64,000 nucleotides of DNA from Dinoroseobacter sp049800775 (GTDB lineage Bacteria > Pseudomonadota > Alphaproteobacteria > Rhodobacterales > Rhodobacteraceae). The first letter of the stretch is position 1. Every line of letters begins with the position of its first letter. This document shows positions 42,180-49,915 of the stretch, in pieces. The stretch is taken from contig NZ_JBNAFR010000013.1 in assembly GCF_049800775.1 (NCBI RefSeq), forward strand, positions 26,609-90,608, given 5' to 3'. The translations under genes were made by a program, and so were the position numbers. The notes under the pieces were generated by a model, which was not told the origin of the DNA, made no database searches, and saw only the letters and a program-made list of their open reading frames with translations.

Positions 42180-43170
42180 AGGCTTCGATGATCCGGGCCA
42201 CGAGCGGGTGGCGCACCACGTCCTTGGCGGTGAAATAGGTGAAGTTCACGCCCTTCACGTCGCGCAGGATCCGCTCCGCATCGCGCAGGCCAGAGGTGAC
42301 GCCGCGCGGCAGGTCGACCTGGCTGCGATCGCCGGTGATCACCATGCGCGAGCCCTGGCCCAACCGGGTGAGGAACATCTTCATCTGCATCGAAGTTGCG
42401 TTCTGCGCCTCGTCCAGCACCACGAAGGCATTCGACAGGGTCCGGCCGCGCATGAAGGCCAGCGGCGCGATCTCGATCCGCTTCTCTTCGCGCAGCTTGG
42501 CAACCTGCTTGCCCGGCAGGAAGTCGTTGAGCGCGTCATAGAGCGGCTGCATGTATGGATCGACCTTCTCGTCCTGGGTGCCGGGCAGGAAGCCGAGCTT
42601 CTCGCCCGCCTCGACCGCCGGGCGGCTCAGGATAATCCGGTCCACATGGCCGCCGAGGAACATCGTCACGCCAACGGCCACGGCGAGATAGGTCTTGCCC
42701 GTCCCGGCAGGACCGATCCCGAAGGCCAGCTCATTGGCAAAGAGGCCCTCCACATAGGCCTTCTGCATCTCGGTGCGCGGCTCGACGGTCTTCTTGCGGG
42801 TCTTGAGCTCGACCGAGCCGCCCTTGAAGAGTTCCATCTGGTCGCCGGATTCCGGGGCGCTGTCCTCTTCGGGGATGCCGAGACGGATCAGCCCGTCGAT
42901 ATCCCCGGGCTCGGAGGACTTGCCCGATTCGACCCGCTGGTAGAGCGCGTGGAGCACGCTTTCGGCCTTGGTCTGGGCATCGGCCTCGCCAAAGACGGCA
43001 AGCTGGTTGCCCCGGCGCAGGATCTGCACGCTGAGCTGATGCTCGATCTGGGCCAGATTTCGGTCGTACTCACCGCAGAGATCGATCAGCACGCGATTGT
43101 CGGGAAATTCGATCAGACGCTCCGGGGCGGGCGGCTGGGGCGGTGGCGGGGTCGCAGCACTCAGGGCCAA
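42157..43170 (-). CDS. phoH: PhoH family ATPase
   Basis: The 337-aa P-loop protein has Walker A in 'AFGIGPAGTGKTYLAVAVG' and Walker B in 'NAFVVLDEAQNATSMQMKMF', followed by 'RLGQGSRMVITGDRSQVDLP'. An N-terminal KH-like region precedes the ATPase. PhoH with YbeY is a conserved pair linked to RNA metabolism. It is the first gene of the phoH-ybeY-corC-lnt operon; the 261-bp upstream region is shared with a divergent broken gene. Confidence 0.93.
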   Translation of the reverse strand: MALSAATPPPPQPPAPERLIEFPDNRVLIDLCGEYDRNLAQIEHQLSVQILRRGNQLAVFGEADAQTKAESVLHALYQRVESGKSSEPGDIDGLIRLGIPEEDSAPESGDQMELFKGGSVELKTRKKTVEPRTEMQKAYVEGLFANELAFGIGPAGTGKTYLAVAVGVTMFLGGHVDRIILSRPAVEAGEKLGFLPGTQDEKVDPYMQPLYDALNDFLPGKQVAKLREEKRIEIAPLAFMRGRTLSNAFVVLDEAQNATSMQMKMFLTRLGQGSRMVITGDRSQVDLPRGVTSGLRDAERILRDVKGVNFTYFTAKDVVRHPLVARIIEAYDADDPS

Positions 43171-43431
43171 TAGGAACTCCGTTCAGGTGGGCCTGACCCG
43201 AGCGTGCCAAGTCGTGCGCGCGCTGGCAAGCGCACAATGCGCAAACGGCGAAAAAACCCCTTGTGCTGCGATCTCTGCCGGATCCCGCTGCGGCATTATG
43301 TACGGCAGGCTTTTGGCAAAGGCACACTTGCGCTGGCGGTTAATCTTTACTAAAACGCTCGGAAAATACCCATCATTGCGAGCTCGCTCGTTTGGATAGC
43401 CAGCAGGTCCCCTGACTTAGCGAGGTTTTCC

Positions 43432-43858
43432 ATGGCGAAACTGCGTCGTCTCTTATGTTCCACCGCACCCTTGTGCCTGGCCTCTGCAGCCTTCGCGCAA
43501 TCTGCCGAAGAGCCCGCGGTGGCAGAGCAGCGGAAGCACGACCAGTCAGACGCTGTTCTTTACACCTGGTGTGCCGGTCGCAGACCCCGAAGGGTTCATC
43601 GCCTTTCAGCCGGGCGGCATCGACGAGAACATCGCGGTGTTCATCCAGGCCCAGATCGAAACCTCCTTTGGTCTCACGATCATTCCAGGGATCCGCTATG
43701 AATGGGAGACCCTGTCTCCGGCCTCGAACAATTCGCGCTTTGACAGCAGCGATGAGGTCAAGAACGAGGCCTTCGCGTCCAAGCTCACGTTGATCTGCGA
43801 GCTGACCGACGATGCACGGGTGCGGAACATCTCCGTCAGCGTGGCCGTGAATTTTTGA
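43432..43858 (+). pseudogene. Small exported protein with a frameshift
   Basis: The first part encodes a signal peptide ('MAKLRRLLCSTAPLCLASAA', 'FAQ'). Soon after 'EEPAVAEQ', near 43515-43545, the sensible reading moves to another frame and continues 'SQTLFFTPGVPVADPEGFI', 'AVFIQAQIETSFGLTIIPGI', and ends at 43858 with 'VRNISVSVAVNF'. Joined, this would be a roughly 140-aa exported protein with a beta-rich mature region. The frame break is either a sequencing error (the assembly has others) or a real inactivating mutation. A perfect terminator follows. Family unknown. Confidence 0.6.
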
Positions 43859-43912
43859 CCCAATTCATTTGACCCCAGAAGCTTAGCGCGACGTTCCCTC
43901 GCGACACCTTGA

Positions 43913-43942
43913 GGACGCAGTTTCGGACTGCGTCCTTTTTTT
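43913..43942 (+). terminator. Rho-independent terminator
   Basis: GGACGCAGT (43913-43921), a TTCGG loop and ACTGCGTCC (43927-43935) are followed by seven T residues. This is a textbook terminator for the upstream plus-strand gene, 30 bp before the miaB stop. Confidence 0.9.
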
Positions 43943-43971
43943 GCTGGGCGTGCGGGTGGGCCGGGCTCAGG

Positions 43972-45288
43972 TCAGGCCGCGTGGATCAGCGTGCCGCGCA
44001 GGGAGTTCGCGGCGCTTTCCTCGATGCGGACGCGGACCAGATCGCCGCGCGCCGCGTTAGGGGCCTCCACATGCACCGCATGGAGATGCTCGGATTTGCC
44101 GACCATCTGGCCGGGCAGGCGGCCGGGCTTTTCAAACAGCACCTGCGCCTCGGTGCCGACCTTGGCGTCCTGAATGGCGCGTTGCTGGCGGGTGAGCAGG
44201 GCTTGGAGCTCCTGCAGGCGGGCATCTGCGATCTCGGCGGGCACGTCTTCTTTCTCGGCTGCCGGAGTGCCCGGGCGTGCCGAGTATTTGAACGAATAGG
44301 CCTGCCCGTATTGCACGGCCTCGACCAGCGCCATGGTATCGGCGAAGTCCTGATCGGTCTCACCGGGAAAGCCCACGATGAAATCCCCCGAGAGCAGGAT
44401 GTCGGGCCGTGCCGCGCGGATCCGCTCGATCAGGCGCAGGTAGCTCTCGGCGCTGTGCTTGCGGTTCATCGCCTTGAGGATCCGGTCGCTGCCCGACTGC
44501 ACCGGCAGGTGGAGATAGGGCATCAGCTTGGCGCAGTCGCCATGGGCGGCGATCAGCGCGTCATCCATGTCATTGGGGTGGGAGGTGGTGAAGCGGATCC
44601 GCTCCAGCCCGTCGATCTCGGCCAGATCCCAGATCAGCCCGGCAAGCCCCTTGGCATGGCCGTGATAGGCGTTGACGTTCTGGCCCAGCAGGGTGATTTC
44701 GCGCACCCCACGCTCCACCAGATCGCGGGCCTCGGTCAGAACGCGCGCGGCCGGGCGGCTGACCTCGGCGCCCCGGGTATAGGGCACCACGCAGAAGGCA
44801 CAGAACTTGTCGCAGCCCTCCTGCACGGTCAGGAACGCGGTCGGGCCACGCTTCGCCTTGGGGCGCGCCATGAGGTGGTCGAACTTGTCTTCCTCGGGGA
44901 AGTCGGTGTCGAGCGCCTTGGCCCCGGTCCCGGCTTTCGCGGTCAGGTCCGGCAGGCGGTGATAGGCCTGGGGGCCGACCACCAGATCCACCATGGGCTG
45001 GCGGCGCATGATCTCTGCGCCCTCGGCTTGGGCCACGCAGCCCGCGACCCCGATCTTGAGGTCGGGCTTGGCGGTTTTCAGCGGCTTGAACCGGCCCAGC
45101 TCGGAATAGACCTTCTCGGCGGCCTTCTCGCGAATGTGGCAGGTGTTCAGCAGGATCATATCCGCATCTTCGGCGCGGTCGGTCTGCACATACCCTTCGC
45201 CGCCCAGCGTCTCGGCCATCCGTTCGCTGTCATAGACGTTCATCTGACAGCCATAGGTCTTTATGAAAAGCTTCTTGGGATCGGCCAT
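43972..45288 (-). CDS. miaB: tRNA-2-methylthio-N6-dimethylallyladenosine synthase, MiaB
   Basis: The 438-aa radical-SAM methylthiotransferase modifies A37 of tRNAs. It has the N-terminal UPF0004 domain ('FIKTYGCQMNVYDSERMAE', 'LLNTCHIREKAAEKVYSELG'), the radical-SAM cluster CxxxCxxC in 'EGCDKFCAFCVVPYTRGAE', and a C-terminal TRAM domain ('VLFEKPGRLPGQMVGKSEHL'). Length and motifs are complete. It is transcribed toward the phoH group but is separated from it by the broken exported gene. Confidence 0.96.
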   Translation of the reverse strand: MADPKKLFIKTYGCQMNVYDSERMAETLGGEGYVQTDRAEDADMILLNTCHIREKAAEKVYSELGRFKPLKTAKPDLKIGVAGCVAQAEGAEIMRRQPMVDLVVGPQAYHRLPDLTAKAGTGAKALDTDFPEEDKFDHLMARPKAKRGPTAFLTVQEGCDKFCAFCVVPYTRGAEVSRPAARVLTEARDLVERGVREITLLGQNVNAYHGHAKGLAGLIWDLAEIDGLERIRFTTSHPNDMDDALIAAHGDCAKLMPYLHLPVQSGSDRILKAMNRKHSAESYLRLIERIRAARPDILLSGDFIVGFPGETDQDFADTMALVEAVQYGQAYSFKYSARPGTPAAEKEDVPAEIADARLQELQALLTRQQRAIQDAKVGTEAQVLFEKPGRLPGQMVGKSEHLHAVHVEAPNAARGDLVRVRIEESAANSLRGTLIHAA

Positions 45289-45424
45289 GGCGCGGGTCTC
45301 AGTGCTTTAAGGGAAGAGTTACGAAGCTTCGCATACACAAAGGGCACAGACCTTGCAATCGCGGGGCCGGGGGAACATCCTGCGGGATGGGCCTGCACCG
45401 CCTGATCCTGTGTGAGATCCGACC

Positions 45425-46330
45425 ATGAAGATGGACCCGATCGACCTGACTGCGCCCGTGGCGCGCGCCGCTGCCCCGGATCTGGGGCGGTTTCTGGCCA
45501 CGCGCGGCGAGGTGCTGACGCGGGGACCGGTCGCGCTGATCTTTGCCGAGGACGATGTGGAACTCGCCTCGACCCTCGCGCACCATCTGGATCTGGGGTT
45601 CCGGGCGCTGGTGCTGCTGGTGGCGGAGGCGACGCCGCTGCCGCTGGACCTGCCGGGGCGGGTGCATCCCGTGCGCTGGGACCGGTTCGACGCGGCCAGC
45701 GTGGCCGAGGCCGTCAGCGCCTTTGCCCGCGCGGCACCGGGGACGTGGTTCTATTACGGCTACAACGCCGAATACCTGTTCTTTCCCTATTCCGAGACCC
45801 GCAGCATTGGCGAGATGCTGGCCTTTCACAGTGAGGAGCGGCGCGATGCCATGCTCACCTATGTGATCGATCTCTATGCCGGGGATCTGGCCAAGGCGCC
45901 CTCCGGCGTTTGTCGCCAGAACTGCTACATGGACCGCTCGGGCTATTACGCGTTGGAGCGGTTGGGCCCGGACGGGCAACGCGCTACGCGGCAGTACGAT
46001 TTCCACGGGGGGCTGCGCTGGCGGTTCGAAGAGCATGTCCCAGCCAACCGTCGCCGCATCGACCGGGTGGCGCTCTTTCGCGGCAAGCGGGGGCTGACCT
46101 TGCGGCCTGATCACATGTTTTCGGACCCGGAATACAACACGGTGTCCTGCCAATGGCACAACAACCTGACCGCGGCGGTCTGCTCGTTCCGGGCGGCCAA
46201 GGCGCTCAAGGCCAATCCGGGCAGCCGACATGAGATCCCGACCTTCTGGTGGCAGAATTCGGTGTGGTTCGAATGGAAGAGCCGCCAATTGCTCGATCTC
46301 GGGCTGATAGAGCCGGGGCAATGGTTTTGA
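45425..46330 (+). CDS. Conserved protein, possibly glycosyltransferase-like
   Basis: This 301-aa soluble protein opens with 'MKMDPIDLTAPVARAAAPDL' and has a nucleotide-sugar-transferase-like start 'VALIFAEDDVELASTLAHHL', then an aromatic-rich centre ('GTWFYYGYNAEYLFFPYSET') and 'QNCYMDRSGYYALERLG'. Relatives in Rhodobacterales are often labelled family 2 glycosyltransferases, but I see no clear DxD motif, so the activity is uncertain. No signal peptide or membrane segment. It is divergent from miaB and stands alone. Confidence 0.72.
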   Translation: MKMDPIDLTAPVARAAAPDLGRFLATRGEVLTRGPVALIFAEDDVELASTLAHHLDLGFRALVLLVAEATPLPLDLPGRVHPVRWDRFDAASVAEAVSAFARAAPGTWFYYGYNAEYLFFPYSETRSIGEMLAFHSEERRDAMLTYVIDLYAGDLAKAPSGVCRQNCYMDRSGYYALERLGPDGQRATRQYDFHGGLRWRFEEHVPANRRRIDRVALFRGKRGLTLRPDHMFSDPEYNTVSCQWHNNLTAAVCSFRAAKALKANPGSRHEIPTFWWQNSVWFEWKSRQLLDLGLIEPGQWF

Positions 46331-46481
46331 GTGTGTGTTGGTCGCGTGCTGCTGGGCGGGGCGAGATCGTATCATAAAAAGGAGTGTGGCGTGGTGGCCT
46401 TGTCGGGACGGGGTCAGCGGACCCTCGTCTCTTTCGAACCCCTAACCTTCTGGGAAAAACCGTCTGGCCATAAAGCTGCCG
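46331..46481. other. Spacer before the broken membrane gene
   Basis: This is part of the 619-bp region between 46331 and 46949 that has no intact gene. I see no promoter I would defend. The rest of the region holds a probable broken membrane gene (46482-46792) and a leader region for yjhX. Confidence 0.35.
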
Positions 46482-46792
46482 TTGCGCGTGGTAGCGTGTT
46501 GTCTGCTGATTGGGATCCAGATGCTTGCCTCGGAAAGCCAGGTAGAGAGCCGTGGGTTCTCGGCTGAGGCGCGCGCCACGCTGGATGACGCGATGGGGGG
46601 CGGGGGGGCGCTGGGCTCTTTCTGGTCGTCGCGCCTGTGTTCGATAAGCTCTCGTTCAAATGGCCGTTCTTTGCGTTTGCGCGTATCCCGTTCCTGCTCG
46701 CTCTTTTGATGTCGACAGGTTTGGCGGGGCTTGCCTTGCTGTCCTGTGAGGGACGCGGAGGTCTTGACACAAACAACGTGTTTCGGCGATGA
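46482..46792 (+). pseudogene. Small membrane protein interrupted at a G-run
   Basis: From 46482 the frame reads 'LRVVACCLLIGIQMLASESQ' and 'EARATLDDAMGGGG', then reaches a run of seven G residues near 46604-46610. One base of shift there opens a frame reading 'LFLVVAPVFDKLSFKWPFFA' and 'IPFLLALLMSTGLAGLALL', stopping at 46792. Rejoined, it would be a roughly 100-aa protein with at least two hydrophobic segments. Its start is unclear (TTG at 46482 or upstream). A homopolymer sequencing error is as likely as a real mutation. Confidence 0.4.
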
Positions 46793-46829
46793 GGTTCCAC
46801 CGGGCAATGGCCCGGCAACGGAGCTATTT

Positions 46830-46856
46830 ATGCAAGAGACTGTCATCCGCGACTGA
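46830..46856 (+). other. Possible 8-codon leader peptide before yjhX
   Basis: ATG at 46830 opens 'MQETVIRD' and stops at TGA 46854-46856. A GGAG ribosome site lies 6 bp before the ATG. It sits 93 bp upstream of yjhX. Two overlapping stems follow: CGGCTG (46892-46897) with CAGCCG (46909-46914), and GCCGC (46897-46901) with GCGGC (46916-46920). They cannot both form as simple hairpins. Such short frames arise by chance, so this is a candidate only. Confidence 0.3.
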
Positions 46857-46949
46857 GCCCCTTTCCGAAGGTGCGCTCATGATCGTCCGACCGGCTGCCG
46901 CGTGACGCCAGCCGTGCGGCCTGTCTTTGCCTAAATCCCGAGAAGACCC

Positions 46950-47207
46950 ATGAACATCTCCAAGCAGGAACAGCGTGTCCTGCATGTCCTCGCACAAGGC
47001 GGGGCCATTCATTTCGAGCGCGCCGAGAATGGCAAGGTGCGCGATGTCGCCTGCATGACCCGCGAAGGCTACCAGCTCGCCGATTGCAGCCTGCCGATCT
47101 TCGACCGGCTGAAGAAACGCCGACTGATCCGTTCCGTGCGGGGGCGGCCCTATCACATCACGCGCGCAGGTCTTGAGGCCGTGCGTGCGCAACTCGACAA
47201 TCGCTAG
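46950..47207 (+). CDS. yjhX: YjhX/TopAI family protein (UPF0386)
   Basis: The 85-aa protein is a full-length UPF0386 member: 'MNISKQEQRVLHVLAQGGAI', 'DVACMTREGYQLADCSLPIF', 'LKKRRLIRSVRGRPYHITRA'. In E. coli YjhX (TopAI) binds topoisomerase I and blocks it, acting as a toxin, while the adjacent yjhQ product neutralises it. Here a GNAT protein follows after 9 bp, matching the yjhX-yjhQ pair, since YjhQ is also a GNAT-fold protein. The fold looks like a winged helix. Toxicity here is inference. Confidence 0.88.
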   Translation: MNISKQEQRVLHVLAQGGAIHFERAENGKVRDVACMTREGYQLADCSLPIFDRLKKRRLIRSVRGRPYHITRAGLEAVRAQLDNR

Positions 47208-47216
47208 GAGGTCACG

Positions 47217-47675
47217 ATGACCGAACTTCAAATCACACCGACCGTGGCGTCGGATCTTGCCGCGCTGGCCCAGGTGGTGGACGCGACCGGGCTTTTTCCC
47301 TCCGAGTACCTGCACCCGCTCTGGGAAGAAGGGCAAGCGGAGGGACAGGTCTGGCGCACCGCAACCGAAGAGGGGCGCCCGGTCGGGCTGGCCTTTGCCG
47401 GGCTTGAGCCCCTGACCGAGGGCTGCTGGAACATGCGCGCGCTTTGCGTGGCGCCGGACCTGCAGGGCCAGGGGATCGGCCGGGCGCTGGTGCGCGACCT
47501 TGAGGTCGCGCTGGCGGGGAAAGCGCGGCTGCTGCTTGCGGAAACCTCGGGCACGGACCCCTTCGCCACGGCCCGCGCCTTCTACGCCGCGCTGGGCTAT
47601 ACACGCGTGGCCGAGATCCCTGAGTTCTGGGCCGAAGGGGATGCCAAGATCATCTTTGCCCGGGATCTGCGCTAG
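47217..47675 (+). CDS. GNAT family N-acetyltransferase, partner of YjhX
   Basis: The 152-aa single-domain acetyltransferase has the acetyl-CoA loop 'VAPDLQGQGIGRALVRDLEV', preceded by 'CWNMRALCV', and the C-terminal 'ARAFYAALGYTRVAEIPEFW'. An AGGAGG ribosome site lies in the 9-bp gap after yjhX, so the two are one transcript. By position it may be the YjhQ-like antitoxin, though it is somewhat shorter than YjhQ and I cannot compare sequences here. It could otherwise be an unrelated acetyltransferase. Confidence 0.85.
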   Translation: MTELQITPTVASDLAALAQVVDATGLFPSEYLHPLWEEGQAEGQVWRTATEEGRPVGLAFAGLEPLTEGCWNMRALCVAPDLQGQGIGRALVRDLEVALAGKARLLLAETSGTDPFATARAFYAALGYTRVAEIPEFWAEGDAKIIFARDLR

Positions 47676-47700
47676 GCCGCTGCGTGATGCGCTGAGCGGT

Positions 47701-47772
47701 GGGCCCCCCCCCTACCAGGGGGGGGCCAGGCCCCCCCCCCCCCCCCGGGGGGCCCCCCCCCCNNNNNNNNNN
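47701..47772. other. Assembly gap with low-quality G/C homopolymers
   Basis: Ten N bases occupy 47763-47772. The preceding 60 bp is almost pure C and G runs, including a self-complementary GGCCCCCCCC...GGGGGGGGCC. This marks a scaffold join; sequence may be missing and the order across it rests on scaffolding only. Confidence 0.95.
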
Positions 47773-47809
47773 TCTGCGCTCGGCCGCGGGGTGAGGGGCT
47801 TTGGGGGGC

Positions 47810-47860
47810 CCCGACCCTTTCCAGGGTCGGGCCATGGCCGCCCCGGCCTCCGGGGCGGCC
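47810..47860. repeat. Two tandem GC hairpins beside the gap
   Basis: CCCGACCCT (47810-47818) pairs with AGGGTCGGG (47823-47831), and GGCCGCCCCGG (47836-47846) pairs with CCGGGGCGGCC (47850-47860). They may form a terminator pair or have stalled the sequencing that caused the gap. Confidence 0.45.
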
Positions 47861-47938
47861 CCCCGGCGCCCGACGCTGGGCGCGTTGCGGCACTCTCCGC
47901 CCTTGACCCGCGGCCCGGGCTTTGCGAGGTCCCGCGCC

Positions 47939-48658
47939 ATGAGTGATACGCCTCCGATCTCCCCCAAGGGCGCCCCGTGGCGCAATTTCTATGGCCGCCG
48001 CAAGGGCAAGGGCTTGCGCGCGTCGCAGGAAACCTATCTCGCCGAGGACCTCGCGGCCCTTTCTCCGGGGCCGGTGGACTGGGAGGAGAACCCGGATCGG
48101 ACCCCGCTCGATCTCGCCGCGCTGTTCGGCGGGCGCGAGGTCTGGCTGGAGATCGGGTTCGGCGGCGGGGAGCATATGGTCCATCAGGCGGCCCGGACCC
48201 CGGAGGTCGGGATCATCGGCGCAGAGCCCTACATCAACGGCGTCGCCATGCTGCTGGGCAAGATCCGCAGCGCGAAGCTCGACAATGTCGCCGTCCATCC
48301 CGGCGATGCGCGCGACCTTTTCGATGTCCTGCCTGCGGGCAGCATCTCGCGGGCCTTCCTGCTCTATCCCGATCCCTGGCCCAAGGCGCGGCACCATCGC
48401 CGCCGCTTTGTCACGCCCGAGCATCTGGAACCTCTGGCCCATGTGCTCGCCCCGGGCGCGATTTTCCGGATTGCCACCGACATCCCCGATTACGTCCGGC
48501 AAGCGCTGGAAGAAGTGCCGCGCGCGGGCTTTGACTGGCTGGCCGAAGGGCCCGAGGACTGGCGGACCCAGTGGTCGGACTGGATCTCCACCCGCTATGA
48601 GCAGAAGGCCCTGCGCGAGGGGCGGACCCCGCATTACCTGACCTTCCGCAAGCGTTAG
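47939..48658 (+). CDS. trmB: tRNA (guanine-N7-)-methyltransferase, TrmB
   Basis: The 239-aa SAM-dependent enzyme methylates G46 of tRNA. It has 'EVWLEIGFGGGEHMVHQA' (SAM-binding), 'EPYINGVAMLLGKI', 'RAFLLYPDPWPKARHHRRRF' (the conserved DPWPK-x-RH motif) and 'DIPDYVRQAL'. I start at the ATG at 47939, whose product 'MSDTPPISPKGAPWRNFYGR' matches Rhodobacterales homologues; upstream frame extensions run into the gap. It is the first gene after the assembly gap. Confidence 0.95.
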   Translation: MSDTPPISPKGAPWRNFYGRRKGKGLRASQETYLAEDLAALSPGPVDWEENPDRTPLDLAALFGGREVWLEIGFGGGEHMVHQAARTPEVGIIGAEPYINGVAMLLGKIRSAKLDNVAVHPGDARDLFDVLPAGSISRAFLLYPDPWPKARHHRRRFVTPEHLEPLAHVLAPGAIFRIATDIPDYVRQALEEVPRAGFDWLAEGPEDWRTQWSDWISTRYEQKALREGRTPHYLTFRKR

Positions 48659-48772
48659 ACGCGTCCGGCCTGCGTTGCGCGCCGCCGCACGGGCCGTGCG
48701 CCGGGCTTGCGAATTCTCAACCGGTTTCGCGTCCTCTCCGGCGATCCTTTGCCCGAGCGGAGCCGCATCGCC

Positions 48773-49843
48773 ATGTCCCATTTGCGCATCACCAATTGCC
48801 ATATCCACACCTTCACCGCCGACCACGTGCCGCGCTGGTATCCCCATCCGCTGCTGACGCCGTTCAAGGCCGTGCCGACGCTCGCCAAGGGGCTCGCGGT
48901 GCTGCTCGATCTGGTCGGGCAGGAGCGGCGCGCAGACACTGTCCACCGCCTCTATAAGTTTCAGGAGACCGGCAGAGGGGTCGGACAGGAGGAGGTCTTT
49001 GCCTCGATCCTGCCCTTCTATCCCGGCGACACGCGCTTCGTGGTGCTGCCCATGGACATGTCGCAGATGGGGTATGGCCCCGTGCGCGAGGACATCGCCG
49101 CGCAGCATGACGGGCTGGCCCGGCTGGCGGCGCATCCGCTCTACGGCCCGCAGGTCATTCCCTTTGCCACGCTGGTGCCGGGCAAGCTGGGCGCGGTGGC
49201 AGAGTTCAAGCGCGCGATCGAGGATCTGGGGTTTCGCGGGCTGAAGCTTTATCCGCGCCTCGGCTACGCGCCGGATCACCCGCAGCTGATGGAGGAGGTC
49301 TATCCTTACCTGGCGGAGCGGAACCTGCCGGTCCTGTCCCATTGCGCGCGGGGCGGGGTGGCCGGGCGCAACCTGTCCGCAGCGGAGGCCGATTGGTTCA
49401 CGGATCCGCGCGCCTTCATCCCGGTGCTCGAGGCCTTCCCGGAGTTGCGGGTGAATCTGGCCCATTTCGGAGGGCTCGCGGATTGGCAGGCCTATGTGGA
49501 GGAGGGGATCGACCCCCATGACCCGCAGGCGCGGACCGAGAACTGGCTGGCCGCGATCCTCGATCTGCTGCGGTCGGGCAAGTATCCGGGGCTCTATACG
49601 GATATCTCCTATACCGTGTTCAACTTCACGGCGTTCCTGCCGTTTCTGCGGGTCTTTCTTGAGGACAGCCGCATCGCTGGGAAGGTGCTCTTCGGGTCGG
49701 ATTACTACATGACCAAGCAGGAACAGCTCTCGGAACGGGCGGTTTGTTTCGGGCTCAGGGATGCGCTGGGCGAGGGGCTGTTCCGCCAGATCGCCGAGAC
49801 GAACCCCGCGCGCTGGCTGGGGGAGCGCGCGCCCGGGGATTAA
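48773..49843 (+). CDS. Amidohydrolase family protein (metal-dependent hydrolase)
   Basis: The 356-aa TIM-barrel protein has the metal ligands of amidohydrolase-2 enzymes: HxH in 'ITNCHIHTFTADHVP', His in 'LPVLSHCARGGVAGRN', His in 'LRVNLAHFGGLADWQ' and Asp in 'KVLFGSDYYMTKQEQ'. This family hydrolyses or decarboxylates small carboxylic substrates. I start at the ATG at 48773; a longer upstream reading lacks similarity. It stands between trmB and aroA on the same strand without close coupling. The substrate is unknown. Confidence 0.85.
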   Translation: MSHLRITNCHIHTFTADHVPRWYPHPLLTPFKAVPTLAKGLAVLLDLVGQERRADTVHRLYKFQETGRGVGQEEVFASILPFYPGDTRFVVLPMDMSQMGYGPVREDIAAQHDGLARLAAHPLYGPQVIPFATLVPGKLGAVAEFKRAIEDLGFRGLKLYPRLGYAPDHPQLMEEVYPYLAERNLPVLSHCARGGVAGRNLSAAEADWFTDPRAFIPVLEAFPELRVNLAHFGGLADWQAYVEEGIDPHDPQARTENWLAAILDLLRSGKYPGLYTDISYTVFNFTAFLPFLRVFLEDSRIAGKVLFGSDYYMTKQEQLSERAVCFGLRDALGEGLFRQIAETNPARWLGERAPGD

Positions 49844-49915
49844 AATCATCATGGACGCCTGTGCGGCCTTGGTCTACTCAGCACCACGCTTTGACGACCC
49901 CGCGCAGGAGAGACC

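Noticed and set aside
47672..49852. A long minus-strand frame that spans the N-run
   Set aside because: It is interrupted by unknown bases and mirrors trmB and the amidohydrolase gene.
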